NCBI GenBank assembly: GCA_003427395.1 | Contig: BFEA01000016.1 | Span: forward strand, 3,352,892-3,404,170 | Source of the DNA: Chara braunii | Lineage: Eukaryota; Streptophyta; Charophyceae; Charales; Characeae | Direction of reading: 5' to 3' | DNA length: 51,279 bases | Part shown: positions 33,270 through 45,820 of the stretch, piece after piece | Numbering within the stretch: position 1 is the stretch's first letter | Layout: the number at the start of each line of letters is the position of its first letter | Program-made: the position numbers and the translations under genes | The notes under the pieces: model-generated | What the model was told of the DNA's origin: nothing | Seen by the model: only the letters and a program-made list of their open reading frames with translations | Database searches by the model: none

Positions 33270-34530
33270 AAGGTCAGATCCGGAACCGGATCTGCATATC
33301 AGCAGTTCATTGGCTTATCACTTGAGGTGAGCCCCCTGGTCTGTCCCATGGGCCGGTCCACTTCTAACTCAAGCCTGTGTTTCATCAACTCCAGAGTGTA
33401 CCAGCCGGTCTAGCTCATACAGCCAGTGTNGTGGGAAGTGGTACCGAAGTGGTACCGCTCCTTCTCAGGAAAAATCCAGGGCTGTGGTGTTTCACTGATC
33501 TATCTCACGTGGGGCCCAAACTAGGGTCTGCGTTTCAACAGTTCAGTGTGTATCCACTGCCCTAGGCCAGTTGGTTCTGTCCAATGCTATGGGACCGACA
33601 CTGCTACAGTCCCAAAGAAAAAAAAAAAAAAAAAAAAAAAAAAGTGAAAACAACTATAGAGAAAATAGGGGTGTGTGGGGCCTGCTGCTAATCAGCAGTG
33701 TGAGCCGTGGTGAAGCTGGCTCAGGTGCAGATCTTGGGGATAGCAGCAAATATTCGGATGGAAACTGTGCAGCCCGAAGCGAAAGCAGACTCCATGTGAT
33801 CAGCCGCTGCAGCGGCCTCCGCCTTGGTGCCCCCCCGCTGACCAACTGCAGTAGTGCCTATTTGGTACTTCGCTGGCTGTACGGCGCCATCCACAAATTG
33901 TGCAAAAAAAACCTTCAGGTTCTGAAATAAATAAATAAAAATAAGTCGGCATTTCCCTTACCCCGCGGCTCCACAGGCTATTGACAAATGGGCACACATG
34001 ATGGCAGCCTTAGGATCTTGACAAGTCTGTGTGACCGGTCTCGCACCTTGCGCACCCAACGGGCATGCTCACACTCAAACCTCTCACTGCAGATCGTGGG
34101 CGACGGGCAGCGCATCTGCAGAGAGCCCCCCCTCAGCACCCCCGGGCCTGCTGCGATGCCTGCTGCGTGAGCCTAGTTGGAGCGGGTCCCAGTGCAGAGC
34201 TTGGTGGCAGTAGTAAATATACAAATGAGAACTTGAAGGTTGAAGTGGCGAAGGCTTCCATGTGAACAGCCGCCTTGGTGTCCCCTGGCCGACCGTGCCC
34301 AGGGCGCAATTCACCATCTTTCGAGTCCCATCGGGCACGCTCACGCTCCAACCCCTCATAGCAGATTGTGGTCGGCGGATGGTGCGCCCTCAGAGGGGCC
34401 ATGCCACCCAAGCCTCTTCCGCTTCGTGGGCTAACCCGCTGGTTTGCACGCCCGTTGAAATCCTCAGTCCGTGTCTCAACAGTTCATGGGCGTATCAATT
34501 GAACCACGCCCCGCTGGTCCCCGCACACAA
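33270..34530 (-). repeat. Cluster of tRNA-like SINE heads and related repeats
   Basis: On the minus strand, four related segments (about 33290-33350, 33377-33440, 33525-33575, 34455-34525) contain an A-box-like stretch (e.g. GGCAGTGGATACAC or GGTTCAATTGATACGC) and, ~10 bases on, a variant of TGAACTGTTGAAACGCAGAC. In at least one (33276-33300) this is followed by a B-box-like GGTTCCGGATC. A further shared block (GGGCATGCTCACACTCAA..., GCAGATTGTGGGCGACGG) occurs near 33050, 34060 and 34335. An A-run lies at 33617-33643. Likely old multimeric SINEs; boundaries not resolved. Confidence 0.4.
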
Positions 34531-35292
34531 CTCCGGTACCAGCGTTGTCGCTGCGCGCCAGAAACGGGACCGACAACTAAAAATAACTAAAGAGAAATAA
34601 AAATAAAAAAAACGATAAAAATAAAAATACGAACGTCGGAAACCGGAGCTTTGGGGAAGGGAGGCCGTCGTACCCCTCTCAGTTCCGCCGACCGGGCCCA
34701 TGGATGGGCCGTCAACAAAAACCGAAGGGGATAGTCCCGCCGGGCCCTCAACCCCTTGGCTCCTTCTGCACTCCAACGCTCTGCTCCGCTGCCCGCTGGC
34801 CTCAATCCCCGTACCTCCGCCGTAATAGTCCGGTACCATAGCCTATAGGGCTAAGCCCAAGCCTGGTATTGGCCTGCGCGGTATTCCATATGAACAGGTG
34901 CGGCGCAGCCCCCAGGCCTCATTCCTACCTCCCATTAGGCACGCTACCGCTAGGCTCCTACGTCGGCTTGCCCTCTTTGCACCGTGGCCGCCTCGCACCC
35001 TACTCCGTACGTCAGCCCCATCAGCAGTCGACCGCCCTGAATAAAACCAAAAACTCTTATTCCTAATAACCATCCAAATCCGGCCGGCAAACTAAGTCGG
35101 CCACTTAATCAAACGAGGAAATCACCCACGCGCCTTAAGACTGCGCGCCCACTCACTCTCTACTCTAGTCAACCGTCCCATCAGTGTAACCCAATAGATT
35201 CAGCCGCGACTTGCGCGGTGTACTTTAGAATTTTAAACTTGTTTCCTGTCATTTGCAAAACTAGGGCGGATACCCTTGTCAGGGTATTCGCA
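34531..35292. other. Gene-free stretch
   Basis: An A/T-rich patch (34580-34630) followed by GC-rich sequence with no recognisable domain, RNA or repeat. Confidence 0.4.
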
Positions 35293-35692
35293 CCGACGCC
35301 GACCAGTTGAGGAGGACTAAACCGAGGGCTAATCCCTTCCTTAAGTATGCTTTGCTCCTCACTAATCTCGAATCCAGAAGAACCGGCGCATTTGAAAGCA
35401 TGGGACCAACTGGAATTTTCTAACACTAACATTTTCACTACCAGGTCCCAAAGAGCCTTCGTAGGTAGGTAGAAGGAAACCAATCTTTCGGTGCATTATA
35501 TATCCTCTTGGATTGGGAAGCACCCCCGACAAGGGTTTCGTTTAGAACCTAACTAGGCCAAAATATTGTACGGGCAAAATAAAGACTGACCCTGTTCCTC
35601 AGGCATTTTTCTCTATTCGACAGCTATTTATAATGGTAAATTGACTCAGACTCCTGAATGTGTGTGTATGTGTGTGTGTGTGTGTGTGTGTG
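35293..35692 (-). repeat. Inverted copy of the 3786-4150 repeat plus (GT)n
   Basis: Reverse complement of 3786-4150 (CATTTTTCTCTATTCGACAG, CAAAATATTGTACGGGC, CAATCTTTCGGTGCAT), followed by (GT)n at about 35660-35692. Confidence 0.8.
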
Positions 35693-35881
35693 GTGTGGCC
35701 CACCCCTAACCTGCCAGGGGAAGACCGACCCAGGGGGGGTTAGGGGAGAACCCTAACCCACTGGGTCAGGTTTCTCCCTCAGCATCCCCTCACCAGGTTT
35801 TCGTAATGATCAATGAGGGTTCACCACCACAACGACATTCATCCACAGACGCATTAAACAGGGGCAAGTCAAGAAATGGCA

Positions 35882-38800
35882 TTATACCTTGAGGAGGCGC
35901 CTCGTGTCCACGTGACAACAACGAAATTTCTGGAATAGCTGGGGTTGGTCAAGGACCAAGATCGCCATCCTAATGCATTTATTTTTCAAAAATCCATTTT
36001 CCACCATCACATCAATCATGCTCTTAATGTCCTTAGCCACATACAAAGGGGAGTTGGATAAAAGCATGATCAGCGCCGTTTGGGAAATGATCACATTGAT
36101 CGACTGCTTGATTGGCATATTGGACTCAAATCTCACAAATCTAACAGGCTTGAAAGATAGAGCCAGAGTCTTGTCATGCTTCATTGTCATAACCTGCCCA
36201 TTTGTGTCAGGGATTACTTGGATGATCAAATAAAGAAATTGTGTTGACATGCCATAAATCATCCGATCAAGGCCCATAGTAAAGTCATGAGTTCGGTTTT
36301 TAATCTCGATGATATGCAAGGGGTAGATCCAGAAAGGGTTGTCGCATACCCTGGGTTGCTCAGGATCAAGAAACTGCAGGATTGTAGGGTTGTTAATAAC
36401 ATGCAGATCGTCTATATATCTAAAAGTCATTTTGAACAAGGTTGCAGAGTCAAACGCTGTCAACTCAATCAATCTCATAATGAACTTATACTCGTACTTA
36501 AAGAAATACGCATTGCACCGGATCGGACAGCACGAAAGTCCCATAGGTACTCCCTTCACTTGCTTTCAGATGGAATTCCCAAAAACAGTGAAACACCTTG
36601 CCAGGATCCACTCACACAAGGCAATGATACCCTTGACTTCTAACGAGAAGGAATTCGTCATGCGTGGAGCAAAGGATTTAGCCAGATTGCATCGAAATTT
36701 TTCATTCCTCAGGTAAACACACCTTACACTAGTAAAACCAGCGGCTGTCCTCATCTGCTTAAATGCGAAGTTCACAAATAATTTGATAGCACTGACCAAA
36801 CCATCATCAGTATCATCAATGAGGATGTTCTCAAAACATTTTGCAATGTCGGTAAAGAACACAGAGAAAGCCTGAGATGAGAGATTATAACAGTAATTCT
36901 GGACATAATCAATAACCCACCAATACGTCGTGTCTACTCCATGAAGGCTCTTCGTTACTCCATCCATCTAGCAGTTGTGCTCCATGACCACTTCCTTGAA
37001 GGAGGACAATATAGCATCTACTAGGAGTGCAGGGCACGTAAAAAAAGGAGTCAGACGCATTCGTAAGTCATCTAAAGGTCATCTTATGTTGTTTAAAAAT
37101 TACCATAAGGTAGGGTACCCTCTCAGATTCGAACCTCATCAGTGAGAACAATTTTTCTAAGGATGTCCTAGCCTCGCTCACCACTTGTCTCACCGAGATA
37201 TTCGGGAATTTGAAATCCGGGTTCATAAGTCTCTCAAGGGCAAGGGCACGGATGAGGTGCTTACATACAAAGAAAGGAGTGTTAGTTGCTTTATCAGTCC
37301 CTGCCACATACAGATGTTTCAGTAAAAAATTCACCTCGCTCTTGGTCTGGAACGGGACGCTCCTTGTTGAGCATCTCCTCACCCGCTGATTCAACTCTTC
37401 GTTGAGCAAATCTTTCACGAAGCCAGTCATGTGTTTCACCAATGGTTTCGGGATGAATTCTGAACGTACCAGGATAGCAACGGTGTCATCCCAAGCCCTC
37501 ATGAGTGTCACCATTGCCTGTCCCTTCGTGGGGGTTCTCAGTGGGATGTGGTTCAATCCTTTCTTCAACATATCGGTCAGATCGGGGTTTCCAACAATCA
37601 TTGGATCCAACGTTAATACATGTTTCGAAGCCGACTGGCAGGGTTGCTTCATGATGAGGGTTTCATCATTGAGGAACGACTGGAGAAGTCCCTAATTAAT
37701 GCAAGGGCACAGTAACTCATCAGTCATCCAATCATACCACTCCTCCAGGTTGAACACCTCGAAGACAGATGTAGGTTTATATACATACCGACTGATAGGG
37801 TCATCATACGTCCAACCAAAACCGATAGATAAGAACACAGTCTGAATCTGGACACTTACAAACGAGATATGACAGATTCGAATACTTTTTTGGCATTGAG
37901 ACCTTCAAAAATAATCCCAACATAGTGGATATATACGAATTTTTCACCACTCCCCTCCGGAAGCCTTTTCCACTTCATTCTCCCTAAGGGCCCACGAACC
38001 AAGGACCCTCTGCATACCTGCAACATCCGATCAAACAGCAGCTCGCGAACTTCAACTGTCGAATATCGCCCTGTTGATATTCAGGTGTTGTCCGACATTT
38101 CCTCGATTGAGTGCCGCCGGTAGGCTGACTCTTCTTCCTCCAACAGAGGTAACTGTTGAGTCGGGTGGGGTACCAACATCACGGGTAGTGGATTGATTGG
38201 GAGGGGTTGTGTTCACAAAACGGTCCATGGTCCCTTGTTTGTCCCCCTTAGGCCGCTTACTACCTGAGGAGGACGCAGCCTCAGTCGTTCTCGACCTCTT
38301 CTTAACGTATTTGCTCATTAAGAGCAGTTTCACGCATTCTTTGAATGCCTTTGGGTCGGCGCCATTGAGCCCGATTAACAATGACTCAGAAGACACCAAG
38401 GGATCTGCGATGATCTTCTTCGTGAGGAGCATCATTACTTCCCTCACACATCCGAACGACAAAGAGGTAAGCATTAGCGGTTTCCAACACATGAACAGAC
38501 ACTTGATCAACGATGATGCCTACGCCATCGGGGTGGGTGCATCTGGGTATAAAATATCCAGATCGTAGAGAAGGAACCAGATCATATGGTCGAACCATGC
38601 AGGGCCAGTCCAACAGTCCGCCTTTCCTTCAGACGTACACCTGCACTTTAGGTACGGTCTCCCCACATTCCAAATCCTTTTCAACTCGGCAAATGCTGAC
38701 GGATTCTGGGGGGGGGTATTCCCTTTGATTAAGACATTCGGGTGAGGGAGAGAACACTTACTCGTATCCATCGAACTCATGGGAGGGAGGAAAGTCTCAT

Positions 38801-39644
38801 TCCCTTTGAAAGGAAACCTAACGTCAGGTGTTGTCGTATTAATTTCAAGTGCTCTCTCATGTGCGGATTTCATCTCATCTTTCGTCGGGGATGCTAGCAA
38901 TCTATACCCTGTATGATCTATCGGGGCAAGGTAATTGAAAATCTTGAGGGACCAGATTTTGCCTGAGAATGTAGTTGACATCGTTTCAACCCATCTGGGT
39001 GAGGCAAGAGGAAGAAATGTGTTTCTACGCATATCCAGGTATGTTTTCTTCTTCGATGAATCAAGGGAAGCCCTTGTCCTCACCACCTCAACATCCTTCA
39101 TCGTCATGTACTCCTCCTCCATGGTCATCTCATCCTCATCATCTTCCATCGCTACCTCATCCGCTATCACCACCTTACGCACCTCTTTTTCTCTGTGAAA
39201 CTGTGAATCAGCAGACCAGAGTTTGACAAACCTAACTTCCACATCAATCGTAGTACCACTTATCGTTCTATCCTCACACACCACTGCCTCACTCACAGCG
39301 ATCGTTGATCTCGTCATCCTGTTCAAAGTGTCTACGAATTCATTCCTCATGTGACGGTATAGATAAATCAATTTGGCCCAATCGTTGAATGACAAGTGAT
39401 CAATCAGGGGGAGGGTGTGAATTTCGGGCGAGATGGATATTTTCCTGAGTTCCGCTATAACCTGCTTCTGAGCATAGGCTACCAGTGTTTGGGTGGGGCG
39501 GGATGGGGGACGAAATCGGGCAAGCCAGGCCTTGTCTCCAGTAACAAGATCCGCAATCCATAGCACTTGAGGGGCAACAAAGTCCTGGAAACAGTGAACC
39601 AAAGCACTATCATGAGCATCACACCCATACACGACAGTACCCAT
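35882..39644 (-). pseudogene. Second Penelope-like element (PLE-2), decayed coding region
   Basis: Minus-strand pieces, N to C. First, 39644-38520 (374 codons) with an acidic stretch DEVAMEDDEDEMTMEEEYMT, ending in CRCTSEGKADCWTGPAWFDH. Then 38510-38052 in another frame (Ser/Thr-rich, KKRSRTTEAASSSGSKRPKG), then ~400 bp with stops. From 37652 an RT in one frame: NPDLTDMLKKGLNHIP, AGTDKATNTPFFVCKHL, IFKQHKMTFR, FFTDIAKCFENI (motif A), GVPMGLSCCPIRCNAYFFK (motif B), FRYIDDLHVIN (motif C, both Asp present), to the stop at 35882. Three in-frame stops interrupt the RT (near 37068, 36968 and 36566). Motif C of the FRYIDDI/LxVI type and the DK...FVCK box fit Penelope-like RTs. The N-terminal protein is unrecognised. 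Clearly distinct from PLE-1. Confidence 0.55.
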
Positions 39645-39785
39645 GAGAATAACTCAATAAAAGCAAATCAGGAGATAAACCACAACCTGCGGTATATTGT
39701 ATCCCAATTGTGGGTCACGAGCAAGAGGTCGTGGGTATCAGCTACGAGAAGAAAGTTCCACCGAGGGTACCAACCCCCGAGAGGA

Positions 39786-41431
39786 CATGTGTGTGTGATA
39801 ATGTGTGTGAACACATATTGCGGACGCTTCAACACATAACAAATACATGCTCCATCCCACCGTCACACCACGGGATACACCCCATTGGGACCCTGATAAA
39901 TTTCATTCGTTTCAGAAATTCCATCACGCATGTAAAGGAAGAAGGTGCGAAAGAAGGATCCAGTGACAACGAACACAAGGGCTTAAAGGAGTAGGGAGCA
40001 TTATTACCAAAAAACAATCCTACTGTTCATTCCACCATAGAAAATGTGTATGCTACAAATACATATAAAGCAGAGTTTAAGATCACACGGTAGGCGCAAC
40101 GTCAAAAGATTCAAATAAATCCCAACACAGCTAAAGGAATTTTCTTCAATTAAACCATCAATCGACATACACCCCTGGAAATCTTTCGGACCAGGGGATC
40201 CTCCCAGACAAGTTGCTAGGATTTGAATGCGTTTGTCAACCTGCAGAATGCTATTTCCCTATGATAATACCCGGGGAAAAAAAAAACAAGAGCAATATTA
40301 TTCATAATTATCACGAGACAAACTCATTCACAACTCCAAATACTCCCTCGATCTGAAACTCTGATTGATTTCAGGAATAGAACATTACTCATTAGTCCAG
40401 GTTCTACCAGAAGAATAGGAGTAACACATAACAAATGGACCGGCTTACTTTCGAATTTATGCTTCCACGCACTCAATCTGCAAACAGTGATATCACTCAC
40501 GTTCCTGTTTAGTTTCTCATNCCACCAAGAGGGCTAAAAAAAATCCAATCACAACCCTNCTACGTATGTCGTCCAGGTATCGTCACATCTCGNCTNTCTT
40601 CAACAAGTAACGTTCAAAGAATATAAACCCCCCACCAGAACAAACATTCACCCCCGCTCTACCATGCTAGATCGTCGCATCTCATTATGACATCAATATC
40701 ATCGTCGCACCATCAACCCACAACAAATTAGCACGTCACCAGTAATCCTCACGACATGCCTCAACTATACAACCCCTTGCTCTCCCCGTGCCATTCTACA
40801 CCAGGTCTCCTACATAGTCATCGTCACCCCATCCTCTGCCGATCTGCCTCGTATGTCAATTCATTTCCCATCGATACCCAGCATATCGCTCACACGCGAA
40901 ACATCATCTTCAAGACCACTCATGGCTGCTCAGTAGGACTCCGCAACATGTATCAACGAACATTGCCTACCAAAGCACAAAAAACAAACCCCTCAGGCGA
41001 GCGCACCGGATAAGAACCGAGGAGAAAGACATTTGATAGATGGAAGAACCCCACATTCCCCCAATCATATCGCAAGCAAACACTACCCTTCGCAACCAGG
41101 GTTTCGGCAGAACAAGAAGCGCAACACCAAACAGCCGTAAGTGCATTCCACAACCACATTTATTGTTTTCTACTCGGTATCTCCAAACAAAGGTTCTTAG
41201 AGTAAGTGTCACTCACCATTTTACCACACTACGGGTAGGTGAGAATCCTANACGTCACATTAGGCTAGGGTGGTGGCAAACATTCTAAAACATGCTTTTC
41301 GCCAGTCTTGCCACTGGCATAGCTCATCAGAGGAACAATATAAGAGCACATAACATAACGTTAGGAAAACATGCGTGAGAACCATTACCACAACCCTTGG
41401 GTACGTGAGGGGAGTGGGTGGGGGGTGGACC
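39786..41431 (+). repeat. Dispersed repeat R1, copy 3 (3'-truncated)
   Basis: Begins near GACATGTGTGTGTGATAATG, continues with ACACATATTGCGGACGCTTC as copy 2, and then follows copy 1 almost base for base from CTGCAGAATGCTATTTC. It stops inside GTGGGTGGGGGGTGGA at 41431, where the other copies continue with GGGGAGGGGACGCAGAC; from there on the sequence belongs to the Ty3 element. Contains five N bases. Confidence 0.8.
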
Positions 41432-42440
41432 CTCCTCCAGTTCCGTACAGGTGGACCAAAGAAGATGCGGTTCCAGGGTACGAGCGAGTGTGGTTGTCCC
41501 TGGTCTCTCGTCACAATACGAGAGGATCTCCAACGGCAGGTCGTCGAGTACTTGGGTTAGAAGCACCAGCAACTCGTCCGTAATGGAACTCTTGTGACCG
41601 TTGCGCACTTCTCCAAACACGATCCCCAAAAAATCTCCCTCCGTGTCTGTTCTCCACCCTTGGATGAGCAGCAATTCCACCTCGTCGTTCGGGATCTTAT
41701 CCTCCACTCTTCTGTCCGCGGGCTCCGCCCAATGGAAGGTGACCCCGAGGAGGCAGAAACTGAGCGCCACGTAAGTTTGCCACCAGTGCGTCCACTTAAC
41801 CACGTATAGAATTGACACATCCAATGGCTTGATCGTGAAGGGGAGGGACGCTTCCGCGGCGGATTGCCAAAACGTGGGGACGTCAGAGGGAAGACTGAAG
41901 GTAGAGAGGCGATGGCAGTTCATTGAGGCCGAGTGAAGGGACGAAGCACACGAAGGGTAACCTCTGGCGCGGTGGAGGAGACCCTAAGCTAGAGATCGAT
42001 GTCGTTCGTGTTTACGACACAATCGAGCGGTCGGGCCAATAGTCGTACCCACTCGGTCGTGATGCATGCTGCCCAGTCCCGCAGTTGTCGGAGGACGGCG
42101 GTGTGTCGTGATGGGTGCAGTGTTGTGATGTCGCCTGTGAAGACGACAACCACTGACACGTGGCTCTCGCCGGGTGGCGACAAGCGCAAGAAGGCTGACA
42201 CCTCGGCCAACACTCAGGCCATCCCAGACTAGCCGAACTGGAACTCTGTCGCCTCGTGGATGGCCGCTGTACTGATGAAGGCCGTGAATCGGAGAAGATT
42301 TGGACTCAACCGAGGATGCCGTACTTGTCGGATCGCTGAGAAGGCTCCCCCAGGTACCATTAGTCGCTCGCTGATCACTTGATCCGTCGAAAAGCTCATG
42401 GCGATGGAGGCGGGGTCTAAAACGATGGTTGAGAGAGAAA
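41432..42440 (-). pseudogene. Possible third ORF of the Ty3 element, unrecognised
   Basis: Minus-strand frames downstream of the integrase: MSFSTDQVISERLMVPGG... to FQFG (42405-42229), two in-frame stops, VLAEVSAFLRLSPP... to NTNDIDL (42213-41989), a frameshift, then MNCHRLSTFSLPSDVP... with GWRTDTEGDFLGIVFGEV and LLVLLTQVLDDLPLEILSY. Together ~330 codons of globular-looking sequence, overlapping the integrase end by a few codons in another frame. I recognise no domain. The reading ends in R1 sequence at 41431, so the 3' end is missing. It could be an accessory ORF or a captured gene piece. Confidence 0.35.
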
Positions 42441-43655
42441 GGAGGATTCTAGAGAGTCGTCGTCCTCGTTTTGACCGAGGGACAATGCAGACGAAGGAGG
42501 AGAAGGGGAAGAAGGGAGAGGACAAAGGTAGGACACGTGTCGAATGATGGGACTAGCCGATCGACTTCCCGACACCTCCGGCGCAAACCGTACCGTGTTC
42601 ACCCCGCTTGGACCTAGCTCTACCACGCGAAATCGCTCGAAGAATCGTGGCGCCAGCTTGCCCTGGCGAGCACATTTCCTCACCTACACCATGTCCCCTA
42701 ATTTATACTGGGGCCGAGGCCCAGCATTCCCATTTCGGGCCTCATAACTCCGAACTTGTCTACCGTGGGCCATTTCCGTCATCCGCTGTCTTTTTCGGGT
42801 CAGTCGGGGGAGGACCTTTTCCATTAATTCCAAGTGGCGTTGGGCCTTATCCTTAATTGTCGCCCTAGTGGTCCGTCGTGGGAGGGTCGTCTCATCATTT
42901 AGGCTTGGTAGGGCTACACAGGGTAGGCTATTGGTCCGTAGTTGGAAGGGGATCAGACCCGTGGACTCGTGGGGTATCCCCCGGTGGATAGCCAAGATAT
43001 GGTCCACGATATCGGGCCAAGGCCTCGTGTCATTGGCTGCGATATTGCGTCGCAGGGCGGTCTTAATCACCCGATTGGCGTTCTCCACCAGTCCGTTGGA
43101 TTGCGACATGTGGGGAGCAGTATTGCGAATGGAGACACCATGTAAGACCAAATTCCTCAAAACTTCCCCTCTAAATTCTACCCCATTATCCGTCAAGATT
43201 TCCTCGGTATCCTGGTGCATCCCGAGAAAACGGTTGATGTATCGCGCAATTTCGGTCGCCTGTCACGTCTTACACAGATAGGTCTCGATCCATTTCGATA
43301 ACTGGTTTACAAAAACCAGTAGAATTGAATACTCGCATCTATTAGGTCCAAGGGGAACGACAATATCTGTGGTGTCCATACTAACCCTCTGGAATGGCCG
43401 TTCAACTACAGTAGGCACTATCGACCTAGGCAGATGAATCGGCGTTTTGTCAGTCGCGCAGACCTGACAATTTCGGACGATGAACTTGACGTCATCGAGA
43501 ATGGTGGACCAATACCATTCGTTTTTATCAATCGTTGCCTCTGTGATTCAAACAACGAAGTGAGCCGCAGTTTCCTCGTGGGCTGTCTTAACCCAGTCGT
43601 ACTTCACGAATGGATATGGAACAGACATCCAAATCCCGCTTCCGTCTGTTTTTCA
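42417..43655 (-). pseudogene. Ty3-type integrase
   Basis: One minus-strand frame with three stops (TGA at 43548-43550, TGA at 43263-43265, TAG at 42684). N-terminal HHCC finger: AHEETAAH ... NCQVCATDK (about 43595-43455). Core: MDTTDIVVP (first Asp), LTDNGVEF (second Asp), SQSNGLVENANR (Glu). By my count 34 residues separate the second Asp and Glu, one short of the usual 35. C-terminal VRKCARQGKLAPRFFERFRVVEL matches the usual GPY/F-type beta-barrel position. No chromodomain seen. Lies downstream of RNase H, the Ty3 order. Confidence 0.85.
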
Positions 43656-43871
43656 TTTTTCTAACCGTCCCTCCTTCCATTGGTAATCCCGAGCCCTCTC
43701 GTTGGCCTGTCTCCGGTCTTCCTTGGTGAAGTCTCGGAGAGGGTTTCCAACCACCGTAGCTATCAGGACGATATTTGTCCATACTGCAGCCCTTCTAAAT
43801 TGTCGGGTCTTTTCTAGTCCTTCCGGCGTGGCTTCGAGAAATCGAGCCTCCGTCGGGATTTTGTCGGTGTG

Positions 43872-44023
43872 ACACAGAGGACACAGCCAGGTTTGTCCGC
43901 ATTCCGATACTGGATACAGGAGCCATGGGCTCGTGAAACACATCGCTGACAGTCTACCCATTCGACATATCCTTCCCCACTTGGTTGCATAGGGACTGAA
44001 TAGATTCTCGAAATGACCTTGCA
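43872..44023 (-). other. Degenerate PHD-finger-like domain between RNase H and integrase
   Basis: Minus strand: FCKVI (first Cys; the second is Ile), 20 residues, WVDCQRC, AHGSC, then after a frameshift near 43912 WLCPLC. The spacing (C-x2-[I]-x20-C-x2-C-x4-H-x2-C...W-x-C-P-x-C) fits the Cys4-His-Cys3 PHD consensus, including the conserved Trp before the last pair. PHD fingers usually read histone H3 tails. An RNase H-PHD-integrase order is not the textbook Ty3 layout. Confidence 0.5.
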
Positions 44024-44124
44024 AAAATAGGAAAACTTGTCAGGGAGGGAGGGGAAAGAGGAGGACGAGAGAGGAGAAAGGGGACCTTCGGGATTACCTC
44101 CGCGCCCCATTGCCATCATGACGA

Positions 44125-45820
44125 TCACCCCTTAGGAGCTCGAGGAAGGATGGCCACTTGTCTGTATGATCCCTCGTTGGTCGGTTCCGGTTCCTTCCAC
44201 CGGGTAATCTCCTCCCCTTTAGTCACCTTGTCGGGTCGATGCAGACGTGTCAAGCCGTCAACGTTCCTGTGCTTCTCCGTCTTCCGGTGAACGATATCAA
44301 AGTCGTACTCTTGTAACCATACCGCCCAGCATCCAATCATGCCCGTGTAATTGGTGAGCCTCTTGAGGGCTATCAAGGGCTCATGATATGTGACGAGGAG
44401 GAACTTCTGCCCGTAAAGATACGGATGAAAATGTTGAATTCCCCAAACCACTGCGTAACACTCTTCCCAAGGGGTTGAATCGTTTCTTCGTTCGTCAAGC
44501 ACTGTCCGCTAAGCGTATTCAATGACGTGTTCATGGCTGTCTCTCCCCTTCTGGGGTAGAATTGCAGAAATGGCTTTAGACTGCCAATCAGTAATGAGTA
44601 TGTACTGCTTTTGCGGGTCCGGGCGAATCAAAATAGGCGTCGTAACCAGAGCTTCCTTCAGAGTGACAAAGGTCCGCTCGCACTCAACGTCCCACCGTAG
44701 GGGCAGATCCTTACGCAGAAGGTTCGTAAGAGGTCGCGCGATCGCTGCGAAACCCTTGATAAATCTTCGATAGTATGACGTCAGTCCCCAAAAGGCCCGA
44801 ACTTGTATTAGTGACGTAGGCGTGGGAGCCTCTTGGACCGTCGCGACCTTTCTCGAATCTGGCCTCAATCCGCCTCGCGTCACTACGTAGCCCAAGAACG
44901 AGATTTCTGAGAGGAAGAACTCGCTCTTTTCCAGTGCAATTTTGAACCCAACGTCCCGTTGCGCTCCCATCGTCCATTCAATATGTTGAGCATGCCCGTG
45001 AAAAGAATCCGAGTAGACCAGAATATCATCCATGTACACAATAACGCAGAAATTGATCATACCCTACGTCAGTCGAGTCTTGTTAACGAAATTCTGAAAG
45101 GTCACGTTCATCGCCCTTTGGAACGTGGCTGGTGCATTGCAGATTTCCCATCGGACAACGAATCCACCACCACGTGCCCTCGAATAATACGAAGGTCGTC
45201 TTTGGTCGATCCTCCTCTCTAACCAAGATGTGATGAAATATGTGGCGAATATCAAACTTACTAAAATAATTCGCACACCCAATCACATCCAACAAATCAT
45301 CAATTCGGGGAAGGGGGTACACATCCTTGATCGTGATATCGTTCAATTTTCGGTAATCAATGCAAATACGAATTGACCCGGTCTTCTTTGGGACTAAGAC
45401 CACGGGAAATGACCAAGTTCCGGTTGCTGGTTCGACCCATTCTTTAACCTCAAACTTCGGGATCCTTTGTAGCACAGTTTTTCTTCCTGCGAGAGAATAT
45501 CGGTATGGCTTACAGTGGATCGGGGGATGCGTTCCGGTCTGAATCTCGTGTTGAATGACGAAAGATAATCCAATATCTGTATCCGTTACGCTAATTGCCT
45601 CTTGATATTCAGTCAGGATATCCGCAATTAGTCGGTGGATTTCGTTAGGTACATACTGAGGCACATGCAGTTCGTATGGTTTTCCATGTATGGTAACCGC
45701 CACGTGTTTTGTGTCCACTCTGTGGTCATTCTTAGTAGGGGGAGAAAAAATGAAGGATTTATCCGACCACCAGGCTAACACGGTGGCAACCATCTGAGCG
45801 TTTTCTTCCCGGATAGCCAC
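44125..45820 (-). pseudogene. Ty3-type reverse transcriptase and RNase H
   Basis: From 45820: IPKFEVKEWVEPATGTWSFP and VVLVPKKTGSIRICIDYRKL (fingers), NYFSKFDI (motif A), a frameshift near 45170, NAPATFQRAMNVTF (motif B), a TAG at 45064, then VYMDDILVYSD (motif C) and FLGYVVTRGGLRPD, RAFWGLTSYYRRFIKGF. RNase H follows: ILITDWQSKAISAIL, a TAG at 44509, ECYAVVWGIQHFHPYLYG and VTYHEPLIALK, where the usual catalytic-region TDH reads TYH. Ends after NVDGLTRL. Overlaps the upstream protease frame by 62 bp in another phase. Inactive because of at least two stops and one frameshift. Confidence 0.9.

Noticed and set aside
35181-35483. 100-codon minus-strand frame
   Set aside because: It lies in the dispersed repeat shared with 3786-4150, where the corresponding frame is broken.
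39786-41431. R1 copy 3 as the 3' LTR of the adjacent Ty3 element
   Set aside because: No R1 copy is found at the 5' end of the element, no polypurine tract lies at the junction, and the other R1 copies continue past the junction, so R1 is truncated there.
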